Shown: one piece after another, positions 1 to 10,976 of the stretch
Layout: each line of letters opens with the position of its first letter
How positions within the stretch are numbered: the first letter of the stretch is position 1
Notes under the pieces: model-generated
Told to the model about the DNA's origin: nothing
What the model saw: only the letters and a program-made list of their open reading frames with translations
The model's database searches: none
Origin: Trichaptum fuscoviolaceum
Lineage: Eukaryota > Basidiomycota > Agaricomycetes > Hymenochaetales > Trichaptaceae
DNA length: 64,000 bases
Assembly: GCA_910574455.1 (NCBI GenBank)
Contig: CAJSYZ010000002.1
Span: forward strand, 5,295,671 to 5,359,670
Direction: 5' to 3'
Program-made: the position numbers and the translations under genes

Positions 1-3000
1 AGGAATTGCTATCGTGTCCGCGCAACCTTCTTCGCGTTACTTCATCTTCCAAGCAAATTATCTCCCGGCGAATTCTCTACCGAACCCAACGATTGCAAGA
101 CGAGATTGAACGAAGGATTGACATTTTTCTATTCAAATGCCCCGCGCGGCGCTACGCCATAACCGCTAGTATACCAGGTACCCGGACTCTTTGGCTTGCC
201 GCATGCAAATCTAGCTGTCCAAAAAACAAGAATATGACGCGGTTCTAGCCCCCATGTCCATTGGGTAGCAGCTGCATCTTTATATTTCCGATCACTTCTC
301 ATTCAACTGCATGTGTACAACAAAAGCATGAATGATATGTATGCTGCGCGCACGTCCCCTTCCTAGGCACCTCCGCGTCGTTTCTAAAAAGGCACCCGCC
401 GGTCTAGCCCATGGGTCGTTCTGCCAGTGACTTTGAACAAGCACCGCCCCAGCACTTTTAAGTTCCACCCGAATTGTGGCGCATACCTTCAAGCTGGTGG
501 CAATTCATGATGCGAAGGATAGCCTCTTTTAGCTTGCGATCGTCGTTTCATGCTCCCAAGCTGCCCCTGCCCTGGACTGGGCTTTCGTGTTGCAATGGCG
601 ATGTCTTGATGTTGAACTAGAAGCTCTGGACCTCGTCTTCTCGTCATCTTGCCAGCTCGAAGGTTCGTCTTGACGCGATTGGCGGCGGGAGGATTCACAT
701 AATCCGATTCGGCATTCTCTGAGAATCCCCGCGTCGGGTGAAACGGGGTATGCTGAACTGCAGCGGCAAGCCTTATTATTCTTAGAGTTCTGAATCTGAT
801 TACCCCGGGGCTTGATGGCACTAGCCCGCTACTCGCAATCACGCCCGAAAGCCATCAGGAAAGTATCGAAAGAGTGAAACGCAGCAGAAGATCGATCGCA
901 AGACCGGTGAGGACCCGGGCGCGGGAAATCACGAAGCCGGAGGTTCTCGCGCATACATTCATACTCTTGTTCTCGTCTTCGACTTCTAATGAATGAAGTC
1001 AATGCGAACTCCGATCCGCATATACCAATATTACTACTCGGGAGTGCTTGCTTTACCTCAGTTTCCCATTCGAATGCGACGTGTCAGGTCACTAACGTCC
1101 GTCCAGAGGCGCTAGTGCTTGGAAGATGGCATCTTCCTGCTACGAAAACTCTGGTCTATTCGCTTAGCCTCCAGCTGGATATCCAAGGCGAAACTCATAC
1201 CTTCTATTTTAATACATCACTTCTCTTCGACTTCTCCAAGGGATCCCGGATTCTTGCTGTCACTAGAAGCACATGATGCTTGAGATTTTCAGGACGCCGT
1301 GCCTTTTTTTTGATATAGAGACGAGAGAGCCTGAGCGCGCAATATCCCGAGAGAAGCCTCTGTGTTTTGTGACGCTAGCTGCAGCGTTGAGAACCTTCTT
1401 TTTCAGGGCATTAGATGTGAGCAATCGCGCAGGAACTACGGTGATACGATGTAGCGGGGGATGCGGGGCGGTGGCGCGCCATCATGATCACGTCTTTTCG
1501 TTCCAATGTACCATCTATAGTACTGGCAGAACCGTAAGTTATGTATAGCGTACCGAGCGTGGGCACGCGAAGGACAGGGAAATCTGGGATCAACAACTAG
1601 ACGATGCTGCGCTTTGCTACGTAGAGCGTAAAGCGACGTACAAGGGTTCGATTGGCGGAGATATTGCCCCGAGGTTTGACAAGCTGCAGCTTGGATATCA
1701 TGACATGGACCGCCGATGTTTTCGAATTTAGAGTAAGTCCGGATATTGACGCATGTCGCCGGGCGGGACGTGCGTGGGCACAAGCGACTATTGATTTGTT
1801 TACAGCATGTATGTACATTCGATGGCACGAACAAGTCGTCTCGCAGAGCAGAACAATCGACCACCGGCGATTGGCAGTGCGGACGCGAGCGCGGGCGCGG
1901 GCCTTTGCGGGTTTGTTTGGACGTGCGTACAACGTACCTTAGGTCTAAAGTTCTGAACTGTTGGACCGCCGTATGGGTGACTGCCGCGACGGAAGCAAAA
2001 CGAATCGGGAACGACGTTTCTACAAGAACATACTGCAATCTGGCGTGTTTCAAATTGGAATGAAACACGATGCTTAGATAGGGTGTCCTCGATTCGAATT
2101 ATATTGTTATACCGTGCACGATAGCTGGTTGCGGGGAAAGTGAATACGAGCCCCGGCTAGCCATTCAATCGCTGACAATAATGCAATTTCAATAACGTGA
2201 ATCTCTTGCTCCGCCGGGATGCTCATTCAGCACTTGCAGGGATTGCCCGGTTTGCACTTTTTCTTCCTGAGACGAATATACATGCATACATACCCGTAAT
2301 GCACATGACGAGCCCTCTGGGCTCGGCGCTTGCTAAGGAGGTGGATGTCAATCAGTCAGGCCAGGCGATGGCGCGTCCGGTGGTCGGATTGATTTGCTCA
2401 TGCCTCTGAGGAAGAAGAGAGAGCCACAGATAGTAAATATATAATACATATATCCAGGGTGTCTCGCTTCACGCCGATTGATGGTACTATACAAGAAAGA
2501 GATCAGTATGCGAGATCATGATCATGGTGGTCACGGTATGCATACATAGTCCTGACGAGTTGCTCACTTCGCATCGTATTCCTACCTACACGGACGCCGC
2601 GTACATCAATCAGAGCCCCGCCGGTTGGCGGCCCATTCAAGTTCATATTTCGATCGGGCGCAACGGACTTTGCTGTCTGTCTGAGAACTTTGAAACACCC
2701 TGCGCGCGACTGAATATACACCAATCGGTCGGTGGGTTGGTTGGCCACGATATCTGGATATGTACATATGTATGTATCTTCTAACTCGCCTTCTTGTCAA
2801 GCACCGCGAATCGGGGAAGACTTTCCCGTCGCTATTCAGTCGCTCTTGTTATTAGCGTTTGTATACATACATATATACATAGCCTGTACTAGTGTGTGAA
2901 GTGAGAATTCTAGACGGATGGATATGGACATACTGTACATGGACATAGATAATGCACGTACTAGTAGATAACACATTCGATATGCGTTGACGCGTTGTTT

Positions 3001-4006
3001 CATACTTGCTGCGCGATAGATGTGCATATATGCCCATATACATACACATGCGCATACAGACATTTGTATGTATTCAACTTCAAGCTGGTGAGCGCGCCCC
3101 GCGACTAGTTGTCTCCGGGTATTGGAAATTGCAGCGGACGCTATGCCGGCATGCCAGTGCCAATGGCGGGGTCGAGATCAAAGGCATCAACTTAGTTAAA
3201 TTTGCGTCCGAGTCGTCAGCATACCAGACTCGAGTTGGTATCCGGATGTCCAGACTCGCTCGCTCGCCGCTGTCTCGATCCCCCGAGCCTACCTACGGGT
3301 TCGGTAACGCGCGTGTGCATAGTACAGTATATACATATTGTGTGTCCCAGGCATAAGGCATATACCGACCGATGGCCACAGGCGTTAAGTGGACTGGCAG
3401 TAGCTCCACCTGCGCAAATTAACAATTCGATCGATTCGATCTAACGCTAGTAGCCACTATGTAGCAAGTCGACAGCGGCAGCGGCCCAGCCGAATTGTGG
3501 ACAAAAAAAAAATGCAGATAACGCCTATTTTGTCGTCTCTTCCTGATCCTGAATAGTTTCCCGCTATCGGCCGTCCGACGTCTGACACTGGCAGCCTGCA
3601 GTAAAGACTTGAATACGAGAGGAAAGCGCCTCCTTTCGTAGATTGGTCGGTCACGGTTGTCGCTACATACAGTAAGTATATCGTTTGTCAGCGCTTCGGG
3701 CCTACGTACGGCTACGGCTACGGCTACGTCGACGGTGAGCCTGAGATGGATCGCGCGCATATGTACGTTAGGGAAAGAATCCGAGCCTATATGTGCAGTG
3801 ATAAACGCGATCTGTGAGATCTTGTGGGACACTGCCAGTGGCAGCCAGCCCGCGTACGGACGCGGATAAGGTTCCCACCCCGCATCACGACAGAGCGCTA
3901 CGTACACGATCGTAAGACACTCAACCGCGGCCGGGCCCGCATCGCGCATCACGCATCACAGCAATACATACATCCAGGAAACCCGAGTCGGAGCCTGAGA
4001 AGGGGC

Positions 4007-4106
4007 GTTCGAATAGCCTCGTGACCAGGCCAGGCTACTTTTTTTGTATATGTCTGGCAGACAAACCGGAAAGTAGCCTGGTCTGGTAACGAGACTAGCG
4101 TTCGAA
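4007..4106. repeat. Imperfect inverted repeat, about 38-bp arms
   Basis: The left arm starts at GTTCGAATAGCC (4008) and runs to CAGGCTACTTT (about 4042). The right arm, read on the minus strand, starts at GTTCGAACGCTAG (4106) and runs to the same CAGGCTACTTT (about 4070). The inner 18 bp of the arms differ at one base; the outer part has a small gap. The loop is about 27 nt and itself contains TCTGGCAGA. This could be a foldback or MITE-like element, or a hairpin RNA precursor. No flanking duplication is clear. Confidence 0.75.
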
Positions 4107-5583
4107 CAGATCATTCAGTCAGGAGCATTGAAAATAAATATAGCAGCGATGATTGTGCATGATTAGGCGTAGACACCGTGACGGGCTCGGACATAATGTG
4201 TGTATGTGTGGTGCGATCGCGGGAGCTACAGTCCGCATACCGTGACTCAGCCTGCTGCCAGTGCATCCTGCCGCGCATGTATGCAGTACAAAAGGACCCT
4301 CACCCGGGCCATCACGGCTCGTACGCGGAAGTGGTTCTTGGGCCTGCCAGTGGCTATTCTCGTCTATTTGCGGACAGTCATGCTCCTTTGCCAGTGGTGT
4401 TTGCAAAGCTAAAGATGGCCGGCCTCTATATGCGAAACAGACTCGGACGCATGTTGTCAGATTTGGCGATGGATGCGCGGAAATCGGGCGCCAGCCTGGC
4501 GCTAGTGCTCGGGCTGTACTGCCATAGATATATATGTAAGGCGCGCTCGAGCGATCAGAAAGTGCAGCATCATAATAAGTAGAGGCGGTGCATGCGGATG
4601 TCCCTGAAGTTAGCACTAAATCATACATGTATACTATCGCGGACTGCGCTCACCGAATATTAGATCAGCTGCGGCCCATGCTGACTCGTCAATCAGAGAA
4701 AGCGCTTTGCAAGCGATAGCACCACCAAATACCTGGCATAAAATAGCAGCGTCCGAGTCTGTGTCAGCAGACGCTCAGCGCGTGTCAGCTGCAGTTATGC
4801 CATCCAGAGGGAGGGGATGACAATGATGATGAGCGTCCTATGACGCAGCGGCAGTTGCGTGACCAGCTCGCCATTGTGAAGAAATACGGCATTCCTAGGA
4901 TGATGTCGTTACCCAAGGTGTGCAAGGACTTGCTTATTGGCATATGTTCTCCGGAATATGTATGTTCCTCTTCGTTTGGATTATGTGTGGCGCTGTGGCG
5001 ATATATCGGATTAGCAGCGAAGTTGGAGCACCTGCTTTGGCTAGCGCCGTTCTTGACTTCTCGACTACTAGTGGTCACGCCGGTTCTGGATGTTCGAGCG
5101 CATCCTGCGCGAGGAAGAGTATGTAGCTGACCTGCCCCATCGGCTGCCCCGACATCTCAGGGAACCTTCGCAAGCGAAATAAATGCGCACTGCTCTCCGA
5201 GTCTGCGCAAGCACAGAGGCCATCATCATCACCATAGGTCAAGTTCAATTGCTGTTCCCGGCCGGGGCCTTATCTCAGATAGATAGCCCGAATATGTAGT
5301 CACTCTTACTGCCCGCTTCCCAGGCTTCTCTATAGGGAGCGGGAGCGGGAACGGTTTCGTGCGATATCGATTGTGTGGGTAGAAGACGCCGGCGACGTGG
5401 ATTCGGATTCGGGGTCGGACGCGTTTGACTGATACAAAATATTCCATGGCCAGTCCTTGCCACCGTGACACTCAGGCTGGCATGCCTCGGCGTTGTCACT
5501 GGCAGCCAACGCGCGAGCCAAGCTTCGGGGTGCTCCGAGTCGATCTTTGGTTTATTCGTTCTGTCCGAGTCGTCGTTTGGCGT

Positions 5584-5612
5584 ACAGTGCGGGTGCGGGT
5601 GCGGGTGCGGGT
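5584..5612. repeat. GGGTGC hexamer microsatellite
   Basis: About four tandem copies of GCGGGT. It lies in the palindrome-rich gene-free region and has no coding context. Confidence 0.8.
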
Positions 5613-5800
5613 AGCCCAATCTTTTCTCTTTTTCTTTCTTCTTCCGGGCTATGTTTTTTCCCCCCCGTTTTCCTCACGGGACGCTGCCAGTGTATGTTGT
5701 TTTTTGATAACGATCCGAGTTGATGGTATGCCAGAATGTCGGTATGTCCACTGGCAAATAGCAATATAATAGCGGATTCACCTCAGGCTCCGCCCCTTCT

Positions 5801-5821
5801 CTTCTTCTTCTTCTTCTTCGC
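5801..5821. repeat. TTC trinucleotide microsatellite
   Basis: About six tandem TTC units on the plus strand, in non-coding sequence. Confidence 0.8.
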
Positions 5822-6298
5822 GGCACGCGCAGCACACCGGCAGCGACGCGTCCTCGTCTTCCCGCAGATAAGTGACCTCGCACGCCGGCGGGACGTACTT
5901 TGGGCCTTTCTATGTCTGTGTCTGTTTCTTGTTTCTGCGGTTGGCAAGAGTTGTACCGGCGCTTGCCAGTGGGCGTCACACTCTCTTCTCTTTTTTTTTT
6001 CATTGTTGTGACACCCAGCCTGAGGTAGGATGGGATGGGATGCCGACATACCCAAAATATATGTATGATCACAGAAACCGTACTGGCAAGAACAAGGCCC
6101 GGGATTGAAGATTCTCATATGGGGATCATGCAGGGTGGGGATCCTGAGGGGCGGAAATAAAGTTAGGAAAGACGTCACAGAAACTTGAACGTGCCAGTGG
6201 CCGATGCCGATCTTGCCGGCTGAGGCACCACGACCTTTGAAAGCCAACGCCTTTGACCTTTGAGAGCAACACGGCAACTAGGCACGCGCTTGTCTTTT

Positions 6299-6322
6299 TC
6301 TCGTATCTCGTATCTCGTATCT
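6299..6322. repeat. TATCTCG heptamer repeat
   Basis: Three tandem copies of the unit TCTCGTA in non-coding sequence. Confidence 0.7.
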
Positions 6323-6359
6323 ATGTCATGCCCGAGCCTCAAGTTTCGCCTTCGCCTAC

Positions 6360-6380
6360 GACTCGGACTCGGACTCGGAT
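6360..6380. repeat. Tandem GACTCG repeat
   Basis: Three overlapping GACTCGGA units in a row. The same octamer is scattered singly across the left arm, so this is a tandem run of one of the dispersed motif families. Confidence 0.8.
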
Positions 6381-7484
6381 GGGGCGAATCGTGATGTATG
6401 TATGCCAATCTTTTTTTTTCTGCGATTAACCCCGGGCCTGCCTGCCTGCCAGTGTCACGGTGTTCCTTCCAATGTCCATTGACTGTCCGTCCGAGCGAGC
6501 CACGTTTACCCTCCTGCGCTTGATCCCTTTGGAGGAGGCGAGTTTAGTACTATGCATATGGTTAGGCGTGTATCCGCCACAATAATCTGTTTCGTGGTCG
6601 GACGAGCGAGAAAAGGTGTGATCGCAGAGCGCTCAGCGCTCAGCGCATGACTCCCCCGCGCGCGCGCGTAACATAAGTGACGAGCGCGCACTGGCATTTA
6701 CCCCCAACCCACTTTCCCAACTTCTTACTGTACCCCCCTTTGCGCGCTGCCGTAAGGAACCATTGACGGTGCTCAGGCTGTGCAGGTCACGCACGGTCCA
6801 GCAAACGCTCGGCATCAGGAAGCTCATATCCGTCGTCGATCGCGATCTTGAGGCTCCCCGGGCCCTCGAGCTCAGGCTAAGAGTAAGACGCAGTCAAATG
6901 CGAGTGACAGACAAGCAACAGGCAGCTTCAAGTTGAGGAGTGCGAGACGTAGGTGATGGATCACGATGCTTCTTCTGCTCCGGTCGATGGTGGCGTCCGA
7001 GTCAAGAACGAACTTGCCACTGGCAGAGGCAGAGCCGGCTGGCTGTTTTTTGCTCGTCGTTGAGGCGAACAATCGGCGGTCGCTGCGCAGATGGTGACAT
7101 GCTCAGTGTTGGCGTAGCAACTTTTTTTTTCTAACTCTCGATGTTTATCCAGATGATCAATGATCAATCCGATTGAGCTCAGAGAGAAAGAGCGAACTGA
7201 CAAAGATCCGGAGAGCGTGAGGGCCGGAAAAGGCAATAAATTGGAGGGGAGGACGGGCTCCTGGACGCGTGGACTGGGGGACGTGCGCGAAGGGCTCCGA
7301 CGCCAGATGGCCGGGCGCAGACCGGCTGAAACGGAAGAGCGGGATGAAGAGCAGGACGGAGGGACCCTGGGATTAGGTAATATCGAATCTGGATCTGAAT
7401 CTGGTATGATGGGATTCATTTCATTCGTTTGATCAGCTCGTCCGTCCTCAACGATTTGTGCTCGAGTTACCGCCCATGGCGCCC

Positions 7485-7490
7485 TATAAA
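7485..7490 (+). promoter_or_regulatory. TATA box of the small Cys-rich gene
   Basis: TATAAA sits 144 nt before the ATG at 7634. It is followed by a pyrimidine-rich leader, the arrangement often seen before strongly expressed fungal genes. Confidence 0.6.
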
Positions 7491-7633
7491 GCTCGCCGCT
7501 CCTATCCCTCTCCATTCCCCCCATCCCGACAACCAGCCTGCCTGCCTTCCTCCACCCGGCCCGCCCTCCCAGCACTCTCATCGAGCTCGTCCTTGTCCTC
7601 CCCACCGTGCCACATCTGCCCACTCTACTCGCC

Positions 7634-7819
7634 ATGTGCTACCCCGCTACCGCTACCTCTGCTGCTGCTGCCTCCGCCCAGTCGGCGACCACGATGACGC
7701 TCGTCGACGCCTCCGCCACATCCGCGTCCGCCCCCGAGTGCGTCGACCGCTCGTCCGCGCAGTGCTGCCATTGTGGCTACCGCAACGCGCACGCCCCGGA
7801 CTGCCCGTTCAAGGGATAA
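7634..7819 (+). CDS. Small 61-aa Cys-containing protein of unknown function
   Basis: Single-exon frame of 61 codons starting at an ATG in good context (CTCGCCATGT). The first half is Ala/Thr/Ser-rich. The C-terminus carries CCHCGYRNAHAPDCPFKG, with three clustered Cys (CC-H-C), a His and a last Cys that could form a small metal-binding knuckle. Codon choice is strongly biased to C in third positions (CTC GTC GAC GCC TCC GCC), unlike the surrounding sequence. A TATA box and CT-rich leader lie just upstream. I do not recognise the family by name. It does not end in a CaaX box, so it is not a mating pheromone precursor. It sits alone between two gene-free stretches of about 7.5 and 5.4 kb. Confidence 0.65.
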   Translation: MCYPATATSAAAASAQSATTMTLVDASATSASAPECVDRSSAQCCHCGYRNAHAPDCPFKG

Positions 7820-8500
7820 GTGCCCGCCGTCCCGCATCCTGTATGCGTCCTGCGCCCAATGCTGTCCGTGTCCCGAGTCTTCGTTCGTCTTTGTTGTTTG
7901 TGTCCAACGCATCGTACAATCATATACACCATCTTGTGCGTCCGTCGCTTCCTTCTCCCATCCTGTGTCCTTACTCATGCTGACCCTTGCTGGCTCAGGT
8001 CATACTGCTGTCGCCGCAACTAATATTCGTTATTATTCTTGCTTGCCAATACCCTACATTATACCCTGTAACAGTGTGTACTGCGTACACCGCCACTTAA
8101 ATCTTGCTGGCCGTCGTCCACGCTCGCCAACTCTTGACTCTTGACGCCCCCACCCCCTCTTCGCCTTCTCAGCGATCCACCACCGCCCGCCACCACCATC
8201 ACCGATGTACTACTGCGTAGAGGAATGAGGGGTCAGTGGGCTGTCAGCTGTCGGGTGTCGGGTGTAGGATAGGACGTACGGAGTACCGAACCGATCGGTC
8301 TCGCTGTATCATACACAGATCGTCCTCGTTTCGTTTCGTGTTTCTTGCAGAGGGCGGAGGTTGTGCCCGAAAGGAAGACAAAAAAGCCGGAGATGAACGT
8401 GAAAGAAGGAAAGATATTATAATGGTTATTCTACTCTATTCCGCCGCCCTCGCCCTTTCCACTCACCTCTTGTCACGGTGTCTGTCCCCCCCCCCCCATC

Positions 8501-8520
8501 TATCTATCTATCTATCTATA
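8501..8520. repeat. TCTA tetranucleotide microsatellite
   Basis: Five tandem TCTA units next to a run of C, in non-coding sequence. Confidence 0.8.
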
Positions 8521-8958
8521 CATTCTCCCCATCCTCACCACGTTTCTGCACCTCATCTTTTGCTGCAATGACTGCCTGCTCCCCCCCACCCTTGTATTTA
8601 CTATCTGTGTTTTCCGTACTGCAAACCAATGCATCGATATATTCTACTCTTCGGTCCTATTTTTGTGTCTGCTCGGCGACGACCGAGCCTGAGCGCGGCT
8701 TGACAGTGGCAGTGGACACGTATCTTCTGTCAGTGCCGGTCAGGAGGTTTTCCATGGGCGAAGTTTGAGCGCTGAACATCACTTCATTCATCACTTCATC
8801 ATCATCGGCTTGGCACTGTTCCTTGAACTTCTCCGTCCGGCTCAGGCTTCGATGTATGCTCACCGCGGCACACGGTCGTCACTACCGTGGGTCGCTGGCC
8901 TCTCTGCACGCCCCGTCCTGTTTGCGATTTTGGACACCCTTGTAGAGCCAGTCTCGTT

Positions 8959-8982
8959 CGGTCGGTCGGTCGGTCGGTCGGT
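8959..8982. repeat. GGTC tetranucleotide microsatellite
   Basis: About five tandem GGTC units in non-coding sequence. Confidence 0.8.
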
Positions 8983-9496
8983 CGTTTCTCAATGGCACTC
9001 CTCAGCTCAGAGGCTGCAAACCGCCAGTGCTGCCCGGAGATAGTCAAGGTCACTGGCACACCACAGCCGAGTCCGCTACGGTGTACACGGCCTCCTCCGA
9101 GTCGCTCCTCGCGTCTCCGGCTCACTGGTCTCAGTGGTGTATGGGCGTATGGGAGACTACATAACGTAGTGGTACGTACACTGGCGCGAGACTGAATGTG
9201 TCCTCAGGCTCGTGAAGTACTATGCTCTCCTGCCCGGGCCAGCCTGAGTGTTCCGGTTCTGGTTCTGGACCCCGCGGCGCGGAGATCGAAAGCCTGCCAC
9301 TGGCAGGAGCGCCGGTGCTAAGTTCGAGGTATGCAATACACTTCAAGTTGAACATCGCAGGGCGCATTGAATTTTCGAAGAAGCGCATCAGGACACGAAT
9401 AGTATACTATCGTACGGGTGTCGATCGAGTCCGAGTCTTTGGAATCGGAATTGACCGCAGCTCCGAGTCCGAGCGCCACATACATTCATTCAGTTT

Positions 9497-9533
9497 TCTC
9501 TTTCTCCTTCTCCTTCTCCTTCTCCTTCTCCTT
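9497..9533. repeat. TTCTCC hexamer microsatellite
   Basis: About six tandem TTCTCC units in the gene-free left arm. Confidence 0.8.
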
Positions 9534-10941
9534 CGCCACTATGTCAGTACGAACGACTGGCACGCACGCACGCACGGCACGGCCACGTACTATGGCCAGT
9601 CTTTTTCCGTCGTTGTCACGGTCCCCTTTCTCAGCCCACCGATACTGGGTTCAAGTTTGCATTCATCCCGGAGATCGGAGGCACGCGTGACCACTGGCAG
9701 CCTGAGGATGGCCGGAAAAGCTACTGCCAGTGTGGAGTATGTACATATACCGTGTACCGTGTAACCGTACACGGCGTACAGCCCGATGTGCGCGCTAGGC
9801 AACCGTGATATGGAATCGCAGTAATGGCTCTGGCTCGGAGAACTCTAACTTCGCGCGAACGCCGATCGCAAGGGGGCAAGACGGAGACGGACTCGGATAA
9901 GACCGCCGATCGCTGCGCATCGCATCGTCCTCGTCCTCGCTCGCCTCCCTTATGTCCTTCTAAGCGTGTGTTCGAGTTGTAAACGCAGGCGAAGGACGAC
10001 CGTGACGACCGTGCCAGTGACACCAGCCTGAGGTGCCAGTGCATGCATGTAAACTTGAAGTTCACGCGGGCGTGGAAGTGCACTGTGTATCAATCAAGGT
10101 CCCGGGCCCCAAGTGAGAAAGAACACATCCTGATACATAGCTTTGCTTTGCATTGCATTGCAGCACGTATACATACGACTCAGCCGGGGTTTTTTTTTCT
10201 TCTTCTTTCATGCTAATGTATATGTATATGTATATTCTAGATACGCATCCCGATGACAAGGCACCGGTACTAAGTTTGCCACAGTGTGTGTGTGCGGGAG
10301 GACGTGTGTCTGTGCTTGATCGCCCGCCCGGAATTACCGTGTGTGAGCCCCCCCCAATGTACATACAGTATACCGTCAAAGAGGCTTTGCGCCTCATGCA
10401 GAGCCAGGTTTTAGACTCGGACGCTTCTACTTCCCCCGATCGCGAGCGCTCAGTCTCCCCAGGCCCGCAGGCTTTGAAAATAGCAAACGGCAGTCGGACT
10501 GCCTTAAGCTTTCTCTAACGCTTGCCAGTGTGCACGTATGATCTCGGGGCTCCGAGTCATGATCGATATCATCCCAGGCGTTTCTTTTTCTTTTCCATCT
10601 CGGGTGCATTGCGTTCATGTTCATTCAGTTTGCGCTCGGCCGGCCGGCCGTGCTGTTTTTTTGCGTCTCTCTTTTTTTCAAAGTTCTCATGTGGGTCCGT
10701 ATGATACGCTCACACTGCACTGTATGCCGCGTAGCCGCTGCGTTGACGACGGCCTGCGCAACGGTGCACGCCCACATCCTGCACCCCACCGAGGTGTGGA
10801 GCTAGCTATCAACTGCACATCTCACCGGCAGACCATCGCGCACACCAACGCCGCGGCGTCAGCCCATCCAAGTCATAGGTGTGTGTATACGTAGTAGTCA
10901 GCTCCATCGTCATCTTCGTATAATACATATATGATTTCATG

Positions 10942-10976
10942 ATGCATCTTGCATCTTGCATCTTGCATCTTGCAAC
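10942..10976. repeat. CATCTTG heptamer repeat
   Basis: Four to five tandem copies of CATCTTG with no spacers between them, so this is a simple tandem repeat and not a CRISPR array. Confidence 0.8.

Larger units (their letters stand above)
1..7484. other. 7.5-kb gene-free region rich in short palindromes and microsatellites
   Basis: No reading frame here looks like a protein: the open frames are short, overlap on both strands, and have no supporting introns or domains. What the region does hold is dozens of copies of TGCCAGTG or CACTGGCA, AGCCTGAG or CTCAGGCT, and TCCGAGTC or GACTCGGA, plus TTC, GGGTGC and TATCTCG simple repeats and one long hairpin (4007-4106). It ends at the TATA box of the small gene at 7634. 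It could be an extended regulatory region or simply expanded intergenic DNA; the sequence does not decide. Confidence 0.7.

Noticed and set aside
1436..2068. Minus-strand open frame of 210 codons
   Set aside because: Overlapped by other frames of similar length on both strands in GC-rich sequence, with no protein-like periodicity or family.
4007..4106. Possible tRNA gene (GTTCGAA resembles a B box)
   Set aside because: GTTCGAA occurs as part of a long inverted repeat, and no cloverleaf with acceptor and anticodon stems can be drawn. No tRNA was found elsewhere in the window by eye.
6961..7635. Minus-strand open frame of 224 codons
   Set aside because: It lies antisense to the promoter and leader of the small gene. 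Composition is low-complexity (Ser/Arg/Pro) and it spans palindrome motifs; there is no domain or splice support.
10942..10976. Repeat array that might suggest CRISPR
   Set aside because: Units are 7 bp with no spacers, and the organism is a eukaryote.
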